62,416 bases of DNA from Streptomyces abikoensis. Lineage in GTDB: Bacteria; Actinomycetota; Actinomycetes; Streptomycetales; Streptomycetaceae. Where the stretch lies: NCBI RefSeq assembly GCF_014648775.1, contig NZ_BMRT01000016.1, positions 1-62,416 on the forward strand. The letters are read 5' to 3'. Both the position numbers and the translations under genes were made by a program. Below, piece by piece: positions 33,272 to 43,517 of this stretch; the first letter of the stretch is position 1; every line of letters starts with the position of its first letter. A model generated the notes under the pieces. That model was not told the origin of the DNA, made no database searches, and saw only the letters and a program-made list of their open reading frames with translations.

Positions 33272-35431
33272 CTACTGGACCCCGGGTGGCTCCACCCCCT
33301 CGTCCGAAGCCCCCGGACCACCGGCGGGGCCGGGCGCGCCCGGCCCGTCCAGCAGCCGCTCCGCACAGCCCCGGTGCCGCAGCGCCCCCGCCGCGTCACC
33401 CAGCCGGTCCAAGGTCTCCGCCAGCAGCAGCCGCAGCGCCGCCTCCAGCCGGGCGTCCCCGGCGGCCTGCGCGGACTCCACCGCCTCCAGCGCGGTGCGC
33501 GCCGCCTCGCGCGGCCGGCCCGTGTGCTCCTGCGCCCGGGCGGCCTCGCCCAGCGCCCGGGCGTGCCCGGCATGATCGCGCAGCCTGCGGTGGGCGGCGG
33601 CCGCCGCGCGCCAGTCGCGCAGGGCCTCCGGCCACTGGCCCGCGTAGCCGTGGACCGTGCCCAGCCGCCCGTACAGCCGCGCCTCGTCCGCCAGTTCCCC
33701 GCGCGTCAGCCGCAGCTCCAGGCCGCGCCGGTACCAGTCGGCGGCCCGCTGGAAGTCGCCCAGCTCCTGGTGCGCGGCCCCGATGGACTCCAGCGCCCGG
33801 CTGGTGGCGTACGGGTCCCCGGCCTCGCGCGCCGACGCGAGGGCCTGGCGGTAGCGGTCCAGCGCCTCCGGGGTCCGGCCGGCCCGGGCGTCGAGGTCGC
33901 CGAGGTTCAGCAGCGCCGCGGCCTTCTCCAGCGGCATCTCGCAGCGCCGGGCCACGTCCAGGACGAGCTGGTGCAGCCCGTAGAGCTCGGGCGCCGCCGC
34001 CTCCGGCCCCAGATGGGCCGTCAGGGCGCGGGTCAGGGCGGAGACCAGGCGCCGGGCGAGGGTGTCCAGCCGGCCGTCCTCCACCGCGAGCCGGGCCGCC
34101 GCGAGCAGCGCGGGCAGCCGGGCCAGCAGCCACTCCTCGGCGGCGCGGCGGGAGGGGAAGCGCAGCGGCCGGGGCAGTTGCTCGATCCTGCGGCGGACCG
34201 CCGGATCGTTCCGCTCCGTGGTGGCGCGGCAGGAGTGGAGCTGGCGGACGGTCCGCTCCAGCATCCGCGCCCGGGCCAGCTCGATCTCGCCGGGCCGCTC
34301 CTGGGCGTGCAGCAGCGTGCCGAGCAGGGGCGCCAGGCAGGTCGGCACCCGGTACTGCGGAGGCAGTCCGTCCGGGCCCTCGCCGGGCGTCTCCAGGCGC
34401 AGCAGGCCCCGGGCGGTCAGGTCCTCCAGCACGGACTGGGCGGTGGTCAGGGAGGTGCCGGCGAGCGCGGAGGCGGTGTGGGCGTCGGCCAGCCCCGCGG
34501 GGGCCAGCGCGAGCAGGTGGAGCAGCCGGGCGGTGGGCGCGGGCAGGGCCTCGTAGGCCAGCCAGAACGCCCGGGCCAGCAGCCGGCCGCCCTTGTCGTG
34601 GCCGTCGGCGGGCGGCAGCTCGCGCAGCCGCTTGGCCGCGTCGACGACCGTCGTCTTGGGCTGGGCGGCGAGCCAGCCGCCGACCAGCACCAGCGCGGCG
34701 GGCTGGCCGCCGCACTCCTCGACGACCGTCTTCGCGGCCACCGGGTCGCAGGTGATCCGGGTGGGGCCGGCGAACCACTCCAGCAGTTCGACGGCCGCCG
34801 GGGTGTCCAGGCCGCCCAGGGCGCAGGGCCGGACGTCCGGCACGCCGGTCAGCGGGCCCCGGGAGACGGCCACGATGAGGCACTCGGGCTCGTCGGGCAG
34901 CAGCGGGTCCACCTGTTCGGCGCCCGCCGCGTCGTCCAGGACGAGCAGCACCCGCCGCCCGTGGAGGGCGTCGCGCAGGGCCTGGGTGAGCTGGTCCTCC
35001 TCGGCGCCGGCCGGTACGGGGGCGCCGAGCTCGGCCAGCAGGGCGCGCGCGGTCCGTTCGGTCGGCACGGGCGCCCCGTCGGCGCCCGTCAGCCGGGCGC
35101 GCAGTACTCCGTCCGGGTAGTCCACGGCGAGCTGCCGGGCGAGCTCCTCGGCGAGGGCGGTGCGGCCGGAGCCGGGCCGTCCGGCGATGAGCAGCACCCG
35201 GCCGCGCGGCTTCTTGCGGCCGGAGAGGGTGTCGAGGCCCGCGCGCACGATGTCGGCGCGCAGCTCCTTGAGCTCGCGCTGCCGGCCGACGAACAGCTCG
35301 GTGCGCTGGGTCGTGAAGGAGGGTGTGCGGGCGGGCCGCTGACGGGGGCTCACCACGGGAGCGGCGCCCGCCGGCCGCCGCTCGGGCGGGACCACCGCCG
35401 GTCCGCCGGTCTCCACCGTCCGCTCCGCCAC
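33272..35431 (-). CDS. STAND-type NB-ARC/TPR ATPase (AfsR-like without SARP domain)
   Basis: A 719-residue protein. A short disordered start is followed by TELFVGRQRELKELRADI, a P-loop AGRPGSGRTALAEELA in which the usual lysine is Arg, a Walker B RRVLLVLDDA, and a winged-helix region. From about residue 490 come several TPR repeats (ALDRYRQALASAREAGDPYA, DFQRAADWYRRGLELRL and others) that should bind a partner. It resembles the C-terminal two thirds of AfsR/SARP regulators but has no DNA-binding SARP domain. The Lys-to-Arg change may impair ATP hydrolysis. GTG 35431 follows GGGAG by about 8 bases. A 16-bp palindrome lies 138 bases upstream. Confidence 0.85.
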   Translation of the reverse strand: MAERTVETGGPAVVPPERRPAGAAPVVSPRQRPARTPSFTTQRTELFVGRQRELKELRADIVRAGLDTLSGRKKPRGRVLLIAGRPGSGRTALAEELARQLAVDYPDGVLRARLTGADGAPVPTERTARALLAELGAPVPAGAEEDQLTQALRDALHGRRVLLVLDDAAGAEQVDPLLPDEPECLIVAVSRGPLTGVPDVRPCALGGLDTPAAVELLEWFAGPTRITCDPVAAKTVVEECGGQPAALVLVGGWLAAQPKTTVVDAAKRLRELPPADGHDKGGRLLARAFWLAYEALPAPTARLLHLLALAPAGLADAHTASALAGTSLTTAQSVLEDLTARGLLRLETPGEGPDGLPPQYRVPTCLAPLLGTLLHAQERPGEIELARARMLERTVRQLHSCRATTERNDPAVRRRIEQLPRPLRFPSRRAAEEWLLARLPALLAAARLAVEDGRLDTLARRLVSALTRALTAHLGPEAAAPELYGLHQLVLDVARRCEMPLEKAAALLNLGDLDARAGRTPEALDRYRQALASAREAGDPYATSRALESIGAAHQELGDFQRAADWYRRGLELRLTRGELADEARLYGRLGTVHGYAGQWPEALRDWRAAAAAHRRLRDHAGHARALGEAARAQEHTGRPREAARTALEAVESAQAAGDARLEAALRLLLAETLDRLGDAAGALRHRGCAERLLDGPGAPGPAGGPGASDEGVEPPGVQ

Positions 35432-35568
35432 GGGTCCACTCCCTTCCCCTGCCCGCGGTGGGGGATCCCCCGACCCGCACGCACGGGAACCTGCTGCACG
35501 CTCAACCCCCGCCGCGGCCGCGGTGGGGGATGCGTCGAGCCTAGTTCACCACCCACCGCACTCCGGGT

Positions 35569-35584
35569 AACGCGGTACCGCGTT
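35569..35584. promoter_or_regulatory. 16-bp perfect palindrome upstream of the STAND gene
   Basis: AACGCGGTACCGCGTT is fully self-complementary and sits in the 227-base region between the STAND gene start and the Nudix gene stop. It has the size of a dimeric repressor site. No regulator gene adjoins. Confidence 0.45.
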
Positions 35585-35658
35585 GCTGAAGATCACCTAT
35601 TCGGGTTGGCTGATGGTCGGACCGCAGGGCCCGGCCGGACCACCGGCCCGACGGGCCG

Positions 35659-36306
35659 TCAGGCCTCGAAGGGGCGGGCCGGCCAGGGGGCGTCGGCCGG
35701 GCGCAGCGCCTCCAGCCCGTCGCCCGCGAGCGCGGCCATGGTGGACAGGACCCCGACGACCAGGCAGTTGTTGTGGAGCTCGCCCTTGAGGACGCCGCGC
35801 GCCAGCAGCGCCAGCGGAATCCGCGCGACCTCCATGTCGAGCTCCTCGTGCTCGACGGCGAAGCGCTCGCCCTCGGCGTCGGAGAGCCCGCGCGCCAGGA
35901 AGATCCGCACGGCCTCGTCGCAGCCGCCCGGCGTGGTGTAGACGTCGGTCAGCACCCGCCAGTCCTCGGCCTTGACGTGGGCCTCCTCGTAGAGCTCGCG
36001 CTGTGCGGCGCGCAGCGGGTTCTCCCCGGGGACGTCCAGCAGGCCGGCCGGGATCTCCCACAGCCGCTGCCGGACGGGGTGGCGGTACTGGTTGAGGACG
36101 AGCACCCGGTCCTGCTCGTCGAGGGCGAGGACGGCGACCGAGCCGGGGTGGGTCTGGTAGTCGCGCTTGGCCGTGGAGCCGTCGGGCATGACGACGGTGT
36201 CCGTGCGGACGCCGGTCTTGTTGCCGGTGAACGGGGTCTCGCTGGCGATGACCCGCCACTCCTCGGCGGTGTCCTTGATGGGCTCGTCGACGGACTCGTG
36301 CGCCAT
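35659..36306 (-). CDS. Nudix hydrolase, ADP-ribose pyrophosphatase-like
   Basis: A 215-residue Nudix protein. The Nudix box reads AGLLDVPGENPLRAAQREL then YEEAHV: the REL-EE core is complete, the usual glycine near its end is His, and the first spacer has one extra residue, as in other actinobacterial members. The upstream strand VLVLNQYRHPVRQRLWEIP and later YTTPGGCDEAVRIFLA are typical of ADP-ribose pyrophosphatases. It probably cleaves ADP-ribose to AMP and ribose 5-phosphate. It lies downstream of pyrG on the same strand, with a hairpin between. Confidence 0.9.
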   Translation of the reverse strand: MAHESVDEPIKDTAEEWRVIASETPFTGNKTGVRTDTVVMPDGSTAKRDYQTHPGSVAVLALDEQDRVLVLNQYRHPVRQRLWEIPAGLLDVPGENPLRAAQRELYEEAHVKAEDWRVLTDVYTTPGGCDEAVRIFLARGLSDAEGERFAVEHEELDMEVARIPLALLARGVLKGELHNNCLVVGVLSTMAALAGDGLEALRPADAPWPARPFEA

Positions 36307-36331
36307 GGTTACGTCCTCCAGGAATACGGAA

Positions 36332-36373
36332 ACCGGGGCGGGCGCCTCTCGTGCGAGAGGCGCTCACCCCGGT
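36332..36373. terminator. pyrG terminator hairpin
   Basis: An outer ACCGGGG/CCCCGGT pair encloses an inner 9-bp stem GCGCCTCTC/GAGAGGCGC with a GTGC loop, 22 bases beyond the pyrG stop. Confidence 0.7.
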
Positions 36374-36394
36374 CAACCGTATAGGCCGGACGGA

Positions 36395-38050
<1,656 letters not shown>

Positions 38051-38483
38051 AGGGGGGCTCCCGTGGTCGCGAGGTGAAGGTGCGTACCGGCGATCACCCG
38101 GTCGATTCCGGGGGTGCCGTCGCTGCGGTTGGGGGGTCTTGCACCCACCGGTCCACGGGGTACCAGGGTATCAGCGCCCGGGCCCGGACGCGTCCGGTGA
38201 CGCGTCCGGCGACCTCGCCCGAGGCCCGTCGTGACGGGGCGCGACGCCTCCGTGGGCGCTGTGTCACCGCGCGCCTCGGGAGCCCGTCACGGGCCGCGCG
38301 CCCGGCGCGCACCGGGCCACCCATTCGGCACATGTTCCCCCGCGAACCGTCGCGCGTGTCCCAACTCCGCGTCGTATCCTGCTCGGACACACGCAGCGAG
38401 CCGGCCGGCGCGGCACCACCCGGGCGCCCCTCCCAGCTACCGCTGGAAGGCACCCTCACCTCCGGAACAAGAGCTCGTCGAAG
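38051..38483. other. Divergent intergenic region between pyrG and the GH15 unit
   Basis: About 430 bases with no convincing gene; frames here are GC-driven. It must contain the pyrG promoter on the left. I see no strong consensus -35/-10 pair and no large dyad. Confidence 0.4.
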
Positions 38484-38509
38484 ATCGCTTCACCATCAAT
38501 CGCTTCACC
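38484..38509 (+). repeat. Pair of 11-bp direct repeats upstream of the GH15 unit
   Basis: ATCGCTTCACC occurs at 38484-38494 and again at 38499-38509, a period of 15 bases, 18 bases before the short peptide frame. Two close direct repeats at this distance are a plausible regulator site overlapping a -35 region. Confidence 0.5.
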
Positions 38510-38526
38510 GTCATACGGACCCCACC

Positions 38527-38592
38527 ATGGGGATGGGGTCCTGGTTGCCGTTCGACCCCCAGGGGTCCTGGATGCCGTTCGACTGGAGATGA
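38527..38592 (+). CDS. 21-residue repeated peptide, putative leader of the GH15 gene
   Basis: A 22-codon frame (stop included) begins ATGGGGATGGGG. It encodes two near-identical nine-residue units, GSWLPFDPQ and GSWMPFDWR, after MGMG. It contains three Trp codons and a final AGA, a very rare Arg codon here. The stop codon (38590-38592) overlaps an ATG and the ribosome site of the GH15 gene (GGAG at 38585-38588), so its translation must affect initiation downstream. The underlying DNA is a 22-base direct repeat (38535-38556 and 38562-38583, one mismatch, period 27). It has no clear Shine-Dalgarno and could be leaderless. Whether it is translated, or is only a DNA-level repeat, is undecided. 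Confidence 0.5.
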   Translation: MGMGSWLPFDPQGSWMPFDWR

Positions 38593-38594
38593 CC

Positions 38595-40397
38595 GTGGCC
38601 GGGCGTATCGAGGATTACGCACTCATCGGCGATATGCAGACCGCCGCACTGATCTGCCGGGACGGTACGGCCGACTGGCTGTGCCTGCCCCGCTTCGATT
38701 CGCACGCGGCCTTCGCCGGGCTCCTCGGCACGGAGGAACACGGCTTCTGGCGGATCGGCCCGGCGCACCCCTCGGGGGCCGCCCCGCCGGCCGCCGACCG
38801 CCGCAGGTACCGGGGGGACTCCCTCGTGCTCGAATCCGAGTGGGACACCCCGCGCGGCACCGTCCGCGTCATCGACTTCATGCCCCCGCGCGACGGCGCC
38901 CCCCAGCTGATCCGCATCGTCGAGGGCGTCAGCGGCCGGGTGCCGATGCGCTCCGCCCTGCGGATGCGCTTCTCCTACGGGCGCGTGGTGCCCTGGGTGC
39001 ACAAGCGGGGCGAGCGCACGGTGGCCGTCGCGGGCCCCGACTCCGTGTGGCTGGACACCACCGCCGACACCTTCGGCAAGGACCTGACCACCTACTCCGA
39101 CTTCACCGTCTCCCCCGGCGAGCGGATCGCCTTCACCATCAGCTGGCAGCCCTCCCACGGCGAGCCGCCCGCCCTGCCCGACCCCGAGGGCTCGCTCGCG
39201 GCCACGGAGGAGTTCTGGCGGGAGTGGGTCGGCCACTGTACGTACCACGGCCCCTACCGGGACGCCGTGGTCCGCTCGCTGATCACCCTCAAGGCGCTGA
39301 CGTACGCCCCCACCGGCGGCATCGTCGCCGCCCCGACGACCTCGCTGCCCGAGGAGATCGGCGGCGTCCGCAACTGGGACTACCGCTACACCTGGCTGCG
39401 CGACGCCGCCATCACCCTCTCCTCGCTGCTGCGCACCGGCTACCGCGAGGAGGCCCGCGCCTGGCGCGAGTGGCTGCTGCGCGCGGTCGCCGGCGACCCC
39501 GAGAACCTCCAGATCATGTACGGCATCGCCGGCGAGCGCGAGCTCGGCGAGGCGGAGCTGCCCTGGCTGCCGGGCTACGAGAACTCCACCCCGGTGCGGG
39601 TGGGCAACGGCGCCGCCGGCCAGCTCCAGCTGGACGTCTACGGCGAGGTCACCGAGGCCCTCCACCTGGCCCATATGACCGGGCTCGCCCGCAACGACTA
39701 CGCCTCGGTGCTCCAGCTGCGCCTCATCGGCTATCTGGAGGACCACTGGAACGAGCCCGACGAGGGCATCTGGGAGGTCCGCGGCCCGCGCCGGCACTTC
39801 GTCCACTCCAAGGTCATGGCGTGGGTGGCCGTCGACCGGACCATCAAGCTCATCGAGTCCGGCGACGTCGACGGCCCCCTGGAGCGGTGGCGCGAGCTGC
39901 GCGACGACATCCACCGGGACGTCTGCGAGAAGGGCTACGACAAGGAGCGCAACACCTTCACCCAGTCCTACGGCTCCCGGGAGCTGGACGCCTCCCTGCT
40001 GCTCATCCCGCAGATGGGCTTCCTGCCGCCCGACGACAAGCGCGTCATCGGCACCATCGAGGCGATCCAGCGGGAGCTGTCCACCCCGGACGGGTTCGTG
40101 CTGCGCTACCCGACGGCGGGCCACGAGGCGGGCGTGGACGGGCTGGAGGGCGACGAGGGCGCGTTCCTCGCCTGCTCGTTCTGGCTCGCGGACGACCTCG
40201 CGATGATCGGCCGGGTCGACGAGGCCCGCCAGCTCTTCGAGAAGCTGCTCGCCCTGCGGAACGATCTGGGGCTGCTGGCGGAGGAGTGGGACCCGCGGCT
40301 CCAGCGGCAGGTGGGCAACTTTCCGCAGGCCTTCAGCCACGTGCCGCTGATCGACACGGCGCTGAGGCTGACGGCGTCGAGCGCGTTCGGCGGCTGA
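38595..40397 (+). CDS. Glycoside hydrolase family 15 protein (trehalase/glucoamylase-like)
   Basis: A 600-residue cytoplasmic protein with the GH15 architecture: an N-terminal beta-sandwich (AGRIEDYALIGDMQTAALIC) and an alpha/alpha barrel with VRNWDYRYTWLRDAAITL. The likely catalytic acids are Glu394 (GIWEVRG) and Glu563 in LLAEEWDP. Family members cleave alpha-glucosidic bonds; actinobacterial homologues without signal peptides include trehalases. GTG 38595 is chosen since GGAG lies 6 bases upstream and it gives the usual AGRIEDYALIG start; an ATG two codons earlier overlaps the stop of the short peptide frame. No neighbouring sugar transport genes are seen. Confidence 0.9.
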   Translation: MAGRIEDYALIGDMQTAALICRDGTADWLCLPRFDSHAAFAGLLGTEEHGFWRIGPAHPSGAAPPAADRRRYRGDSLVLESEWDTPRGTVRVIDFMPPRDGAPQLIRIVEGVSGRVPMRSALRMRFSYGRVVPWVHKRGERTVAVAGPDSVWLDTTADTFGKDLTTYSDFTVSPGERIAFTISWQPSHGEPPALPDPEGSLAATEEFWREWVGHCTYHGPYRDAVVRSLITLKALTYAPTGGIVAAPTTSLPEEIGGVRNWDYRYTWLRDAAITLSSLLRTGYREEARAWREWLLRAVAGDPENLQIMYGIAGERELGEAELPWLPGYENSTPVRVGNGAAGQLQLDVYGEVTEALHLAHMTGLARNDYASVLQLRLIGYLEDHWNEPDEGIWEVRGPRRHFVHSKVMAWVAVDRTIKLIESGDVDGPLERWRELRDDIHRDVCEKGYDKERNTFTQSYGSRELDASLLLIPQMGFLPPDDKRVIGTIEAIQRELSTPDGFVLRYPTAGHEAGVDGLEGDEGAFLACSFWLADDLAMIGRVDEARQLFEKLLALRNDLGLLAEEWDPRLQRQVGNFPQAFSHVPLIDTALRLTASSAFGG

Positions 40398-40404
40398 CAG
40401 TGCT

Positions 40405-40488
40405 CCCGCGCCCCGCAAGGGGCGCGGGGAACTGCGCGATCGCACACCCGGCGTGTGCCCCGTAAGGGGCGCGGGGAACTGCGCGATC
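40405..40488. repeat. Two copies of a GGGGCGCGGGGAACTGCGCGATC element
   Basis: A 32-base unit ending GGGGAACTGCGCGATC occurs at 40410-40441 and 40457-40488, period 47 with one mismatch. The first copy forms a 10-bp hairpin (CCCGCGCCCC with GCAA loop). This is a dispersed element familiar from Streptomyces intergenic regions and probably also terminates the GH15 and MFS genes, which converge here. Confidence 0.8.
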
Positions 40489-40515
40489 AGCCACGACGGG
40501 CCCGCAGTCGTACGC

Positions 40516-41814
40516 TCAGCGGCGCCGCCGGAGGGCGAAGACGAGCGCCAACGCGCTCACCGGCACGACAAGCGCACCCGCGGCGACGTTGAGCCCTCCG
40601 TACCCGTACCCCGCCAGGACCACCCCCGACAGCGCCGCCCCCGCCGCCCCCACCAGATTCATCAGCATGTCCGACAGGCCCTGCACCTCGGAGCGGTGCT
40701 CCCCCGCCACCGACTCGCTGAGCAGCGCCGACCCGGCGACCGTCGCGCACGACCACCCCACACCCAGCAGGAACAGCCCCGCCGTCACCGGCCACTGCCG
40801 GCCGCCCGACGTCCCCGCCAGCACCGTGGCCGCCGTGAAGACCACCTGCCCCGCGAGGATCACCGGTATCCGGCCCAGCCGGTCGGCCGCCCGGCCCACC
40901 AGCGGGGACAGCCCGTACATGCCCAGGATGTGAAGGCTGATCGTGAAGCCGACCACGCTCAGCGAGGCCCCGTGATGGGCCAGGTGGACCGGCGTCATCG
41001 TCATCACCGACACCATCACGGCATGGCCGACGACCAGCGCGCCGAGGCCCGTCAGGGCCGCGGGCGACGCGAGGACGTGCCGGGTCGCCTCGCGCATCCG
41101 GGTGCGGAAGCGGCGGGTTCCGACGCCTTCGACCGCCGTTCCGGGTGCGGGCGCCGCACGCGTCAGCAGCAGCGGGTCCGGGCGCAGCCCCTTGTGGATC
41201 ACCGCCCAGCCCGCGAGGAACGCCCCCACCGAGAAGACGAACGTGCCCGCCGCGTCCGGCAGCCCCAGCGGGCGGGCCACCGCCTCCCCCGGCCCGCTCA
41301 GGTTGGGGCCCAGCACGCTGCCCGCCGTCGTGGCCCACACGACCAGCGAGAGCGCCCCCGCCCTCGTGTCCGGCCCCGCCAGATCGGTGGCCGCGTAGCG
41401 GGACTGGAGGTTCACGGCCGAGGCCGCGCCGATGAGGAGCATCCCCAGCAGCGTCGGCCCCAGCAGCCCCAGCCCGGCCCCCACCGGCACGACCACCGCG
41501 CCGGCCGCCGCCACCAGCCAGCCCGCGCCCAGCCCGGCCCGCCGGCCCCGGGCCCGGGAGAGGGCCGCCAGCGGTACGGACATCAGCGCGGCGCCCAGCG
41601 TGGTGAGCGTCGTGGCGAGGCCCGCCACCGAGCGGGAACCCGTCAGGTGCTCCACCAGCAGGCCACCCGAGGAGAGCATCGAGCCCATGCCGATCCCGGC
41701 GACGACCTGAGCCGTCATCAGGACGCGGACGGTATGGCGCTGCACCGCCGCGAGGTCGGGTCTGCCGGGTATGCCCGGGGCGGCGGAGGAGCGGGATTCG
41801 GCGGCTGACGTCAT
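40516..41814 (-). CDS. MFS transporter
   Basis: A 432-residue protein with 12 predicted membrane segments (for example MTAQVVAGIGMGSMLSSGGLL and VVGHAVMVSVMTMTPVHLAH). The loop between TM2 and TM3 carries SRARGRRAGLGAGW, a degenerate MFS motif A, and LVGRAADRLGRIPVILAG gives the second-half version. Substrate unknown; it is divergent from a PucR-type regulator that may control it. TACCCT on the minus strand stands 7 bases before the ATG with no ribosome site, suggesting a leaderless transcript. Confidence 0.88.
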   Translation of the reverse strand: MTSAAESRSSAAPGIPGRPDLAAVQRHTVRVLMTAQVVAGIGMGSMLSSGGLLVEHLTGSRSVAGLATTLTTLGAALMSVPLAALSRARGRRAGLGAGWLVAAAGAVVVPVGAGLGLLGPTLLGMLLIGAASAVNLQSRYAATDLAGPDTRAGALSLVVWATTAGSVLGPNLSGPGEAVARPLGLPDAAGTFVFSVGAFLAGWAVIHKGLRPDPLLLTRAAPAPGTAVEGVGTRRFRTRMREATRHVLASPAALTGLGALVVGHAVMVSVMTMTPVHLAHHGASLSVVGFTISLHILGMYGLSPLVGRAADRLGRIPVILAGQVVFTAATVLAGTSGGRQWPVTAGLFLLGVGWSCATVAGSALLSESVAGEHRSEVQGLSDMLMNLVGAAGAALSGVVLAGYGYGGLNVAAGALVVPVSALALVFALRRRR

Positions 41815-41821
41815 GCGGGAC

Positions 41822-41827
41822 AGGGTA
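41822..41827 (-). promoter_or_regulatory. -10 box of the MFS gene
   Basis: TACCCT, 7 bases upstream of the ATG at 41814; the gene appears leaderless. It faces the regulator promoter about 30 bases away. Confidence 0.4.
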
Positions 41828-41855
41828 GGGGCGTCGGGCCCTCGCGGTCGTGGCA

Positions 41856-41861
41856 TAAATT
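41856..41861 (+). promoter_or_regulatory. -10 box of the PucR-type regulator gene
   Basis: TAAATT ends exactly 6 bases before the ATG at 41868, in the leaderless configuration; no Shine-Dalgarno is present. Confidence 0.5.
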
Positions 41862-41867
41862 CCCGCC

Positions 41868-43517
41868 ATGGAACCGTACGCTCCGTCCTCCGCCGGGGCC
41901 GTCACCGTGGCCCGCGCCCTGGAGCTGCCCGCCCTGCGCCGGGGTCTGCCCGAGGTGATGGCGGGCGGCGACCGGCTGCACCGGCCGGTGCGCTGGGTGC
42001 ACGCGGGCGAGGTGCCCCACATCGCCGACCTGCTCAAGGGCGGCGAGCTGCTGCTGACCACCGGTCTGGGGCTCGGCGGCCGCCCCGCCGAGCAGCGGGC
42101 CTTCGTCCGGCGGCTCGCCGAGCGGGACATCGCGGCGCTCGTCGTCGAGCTCGGCTCGCACCTGCCGACCCTGCCCGCCGCGGTCGTGGACACCGCCCGC
42201 TCCTGCGGGCTGCCGCTGGTGCAGCTGCACCGGGAGGTGCCGTTCGTGGCGGTCACCGAGGAGATCCACACCGAGCTCGTCAACGAGCACTACGCGCTGC
42301 TGCGGCGGGCCGAGGACGTCCACCGGCGCTGCACGGAGGTGCTGCTCGGCGGGGGTGGCGTCCCCGAAGTGCTGCGGCTCTTCGCCGACTTCACGGGCAA
42401 CCCGGTCTTCCTCCAGACCCCGGAAGGGCGGCTGCTGTACGCCGCCGGGCCCTCCCCCGCGCCGCCGGGGGCCGCCGAGCCCCTCCAGGTCTGGGACGGG
42501 CTGGGGGCCGCCGGGCTGCCCGGCGGCGTCGTCGTGGACGTCCCCGGGCACGGTCCCGGCGTGCGGGCCCGGCTGTCCGTCCTGCCGGTGAACGCGCCGC
42601 TCGCCCCCGTCCACCGGATCGCCGCCGACCGGGCCGCCGGGCTGCTTGCGGTCGTCCTCCTCCAGGCCCGGCAGGAGGAGGAGCTGGCGGCGCGCGGGCG
42701 CGGCGACTTCCTCACCGACCTCGCCGAGGGGCGGCTGGAGGTCGCGGACGCCCCCGCCCAGGCGCGGGTACTGGGGTTCCGGCCGGGGCCGGGGCCGCTG
42801 CTCCCGGTCGTGATGCGGCTGCCCGCCGAGCTCGTACCGGCCGACGGCTGGTCCGCGCTGGCCGGCGCGGTGCGGCAGGAGCTGGCGGGGGTGGGGGCGC
42901 CGGTGCTGGTGGGCGTCCGGCTGCCGGAGGGGCGGGTGCCGCTGCTCGTGGGGTTGCGCGGGGAGCGCGGGGAGCGCGGGGAGGACGAACGGGAGGCGGT
43001 GGCGGGGCGGGTGGCGGCGGCGTTGCGGGCGGGGGCGGCACGGGCGGGGCTGCGGCCGCCGGTGGTGGTCGTGGGCGGGACGGCGACGTGGGCGACGGCG
43101 GGGGCGGAGCTGCGGCACGCGGCGGAGGGGGCGGAGGCGGCGGAGGCCGCGCGTCCGGACCGTCCGTGGCACGACGTGCGGCGGCTGGCGGTCGACGTTC
43201 TGCTGTGGCGGTTGCGCTCGCACGGCGACGGGGAGCTGGCGGCGTTCGTGGACCGGGTCCTCGGGCCGCTCCTGGCCCACAAGCTGCTGCCGACGTTGGA
43301 GGCGTATCTCGCCTGTGGCGGGCGAAAGGCGGAGACGGCACGGGAGCTGCATGTGAACCGGCAGACGCTGTACGACCGGCTGGGCCGGATCGGGCGGCTG
43401 CTGGGGGTGGACCTGGAGGATCCGGAGACGGCACTGGCACTGGGGCTGGCGCTGCGGGCACGGCGGCATGTGGGTGGTCGGGGGCGGGGTGGGGCGGACG
43501 GGCCCTTACGGGGCTGA
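41868..43517 (+). CDS. PucR-family transcriptional regulator
   Basis: A 549-residue protein. The N-terminal PucR domain (about residues 14-145) includes HRPVRWVHAGEVPHIADLL and GELLLTTGLGL. A central GGDEF-like region follows, and the C-terminal HTH (about residues 470-525) reads LLPTLEAYLACGGRKAETA then LHVNRQTLYDRLGRI. Such regulators act on purine, amino acid or fatty acid catabolism, usually activating a neighbouring gene. The divergent MFS gene, 53 bases away, is the natural target. Residues about 365-390 are a Gly/Glu/Arg run (RGERGERGEDERE). Confidence 0.9.
   Translation: MEPYAPSSAGAVTVARALELPALRRGLPEVMAGGDRLHRPVRWVHAGEVPHIADLLKGGELLLTTGLGLGGRPAEQRAFVRRLAERDIAALVVELGSHLPTLPAAVVDTARSCGLPLVQLHREVPFVAVTEEIHTELVNEHYALLRRAEDVHRRCTEVLLGGGGVPEVLRLFADFTGNPVFLQTPEGRLLYAAGPSPAPPGAAEPLQVWDGLGAAGLPGGVVVDVPGHGPGVRARLSVLPVNAPLAPVHRIAADRAAGLLAVVLLQARQEEELAARGRGDFLTDLAEGRLEVADAPAQARVLGFRPGPGPLLPVVMRLPAELVPADGWSALAGAVRQELAGVGAPVLVGVRLPEGRVPLLVGLRGERGERGEDEREAVAGRVAAALRAGAARAGLRPPVVVVGGTATWATAGAELRHAAEGAEAAEAARPDRPWHDVRRLAVDVLLWRLRSHGDGELAAFVDRVLGPLLAHKLLPTLEAYLACGGRKAETARELHVNRQTLYDRLGRIGRLLGVDLEDPETALALGLALRARRHVGGRGRGGADGPLRG

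Noticed and set aside
38231..40465. Alternative plus-strand frame across the GH15 gene
   Set aside because: It is Arg/Ala-rich shadow coding; the GH15 frame has complete family motifs.
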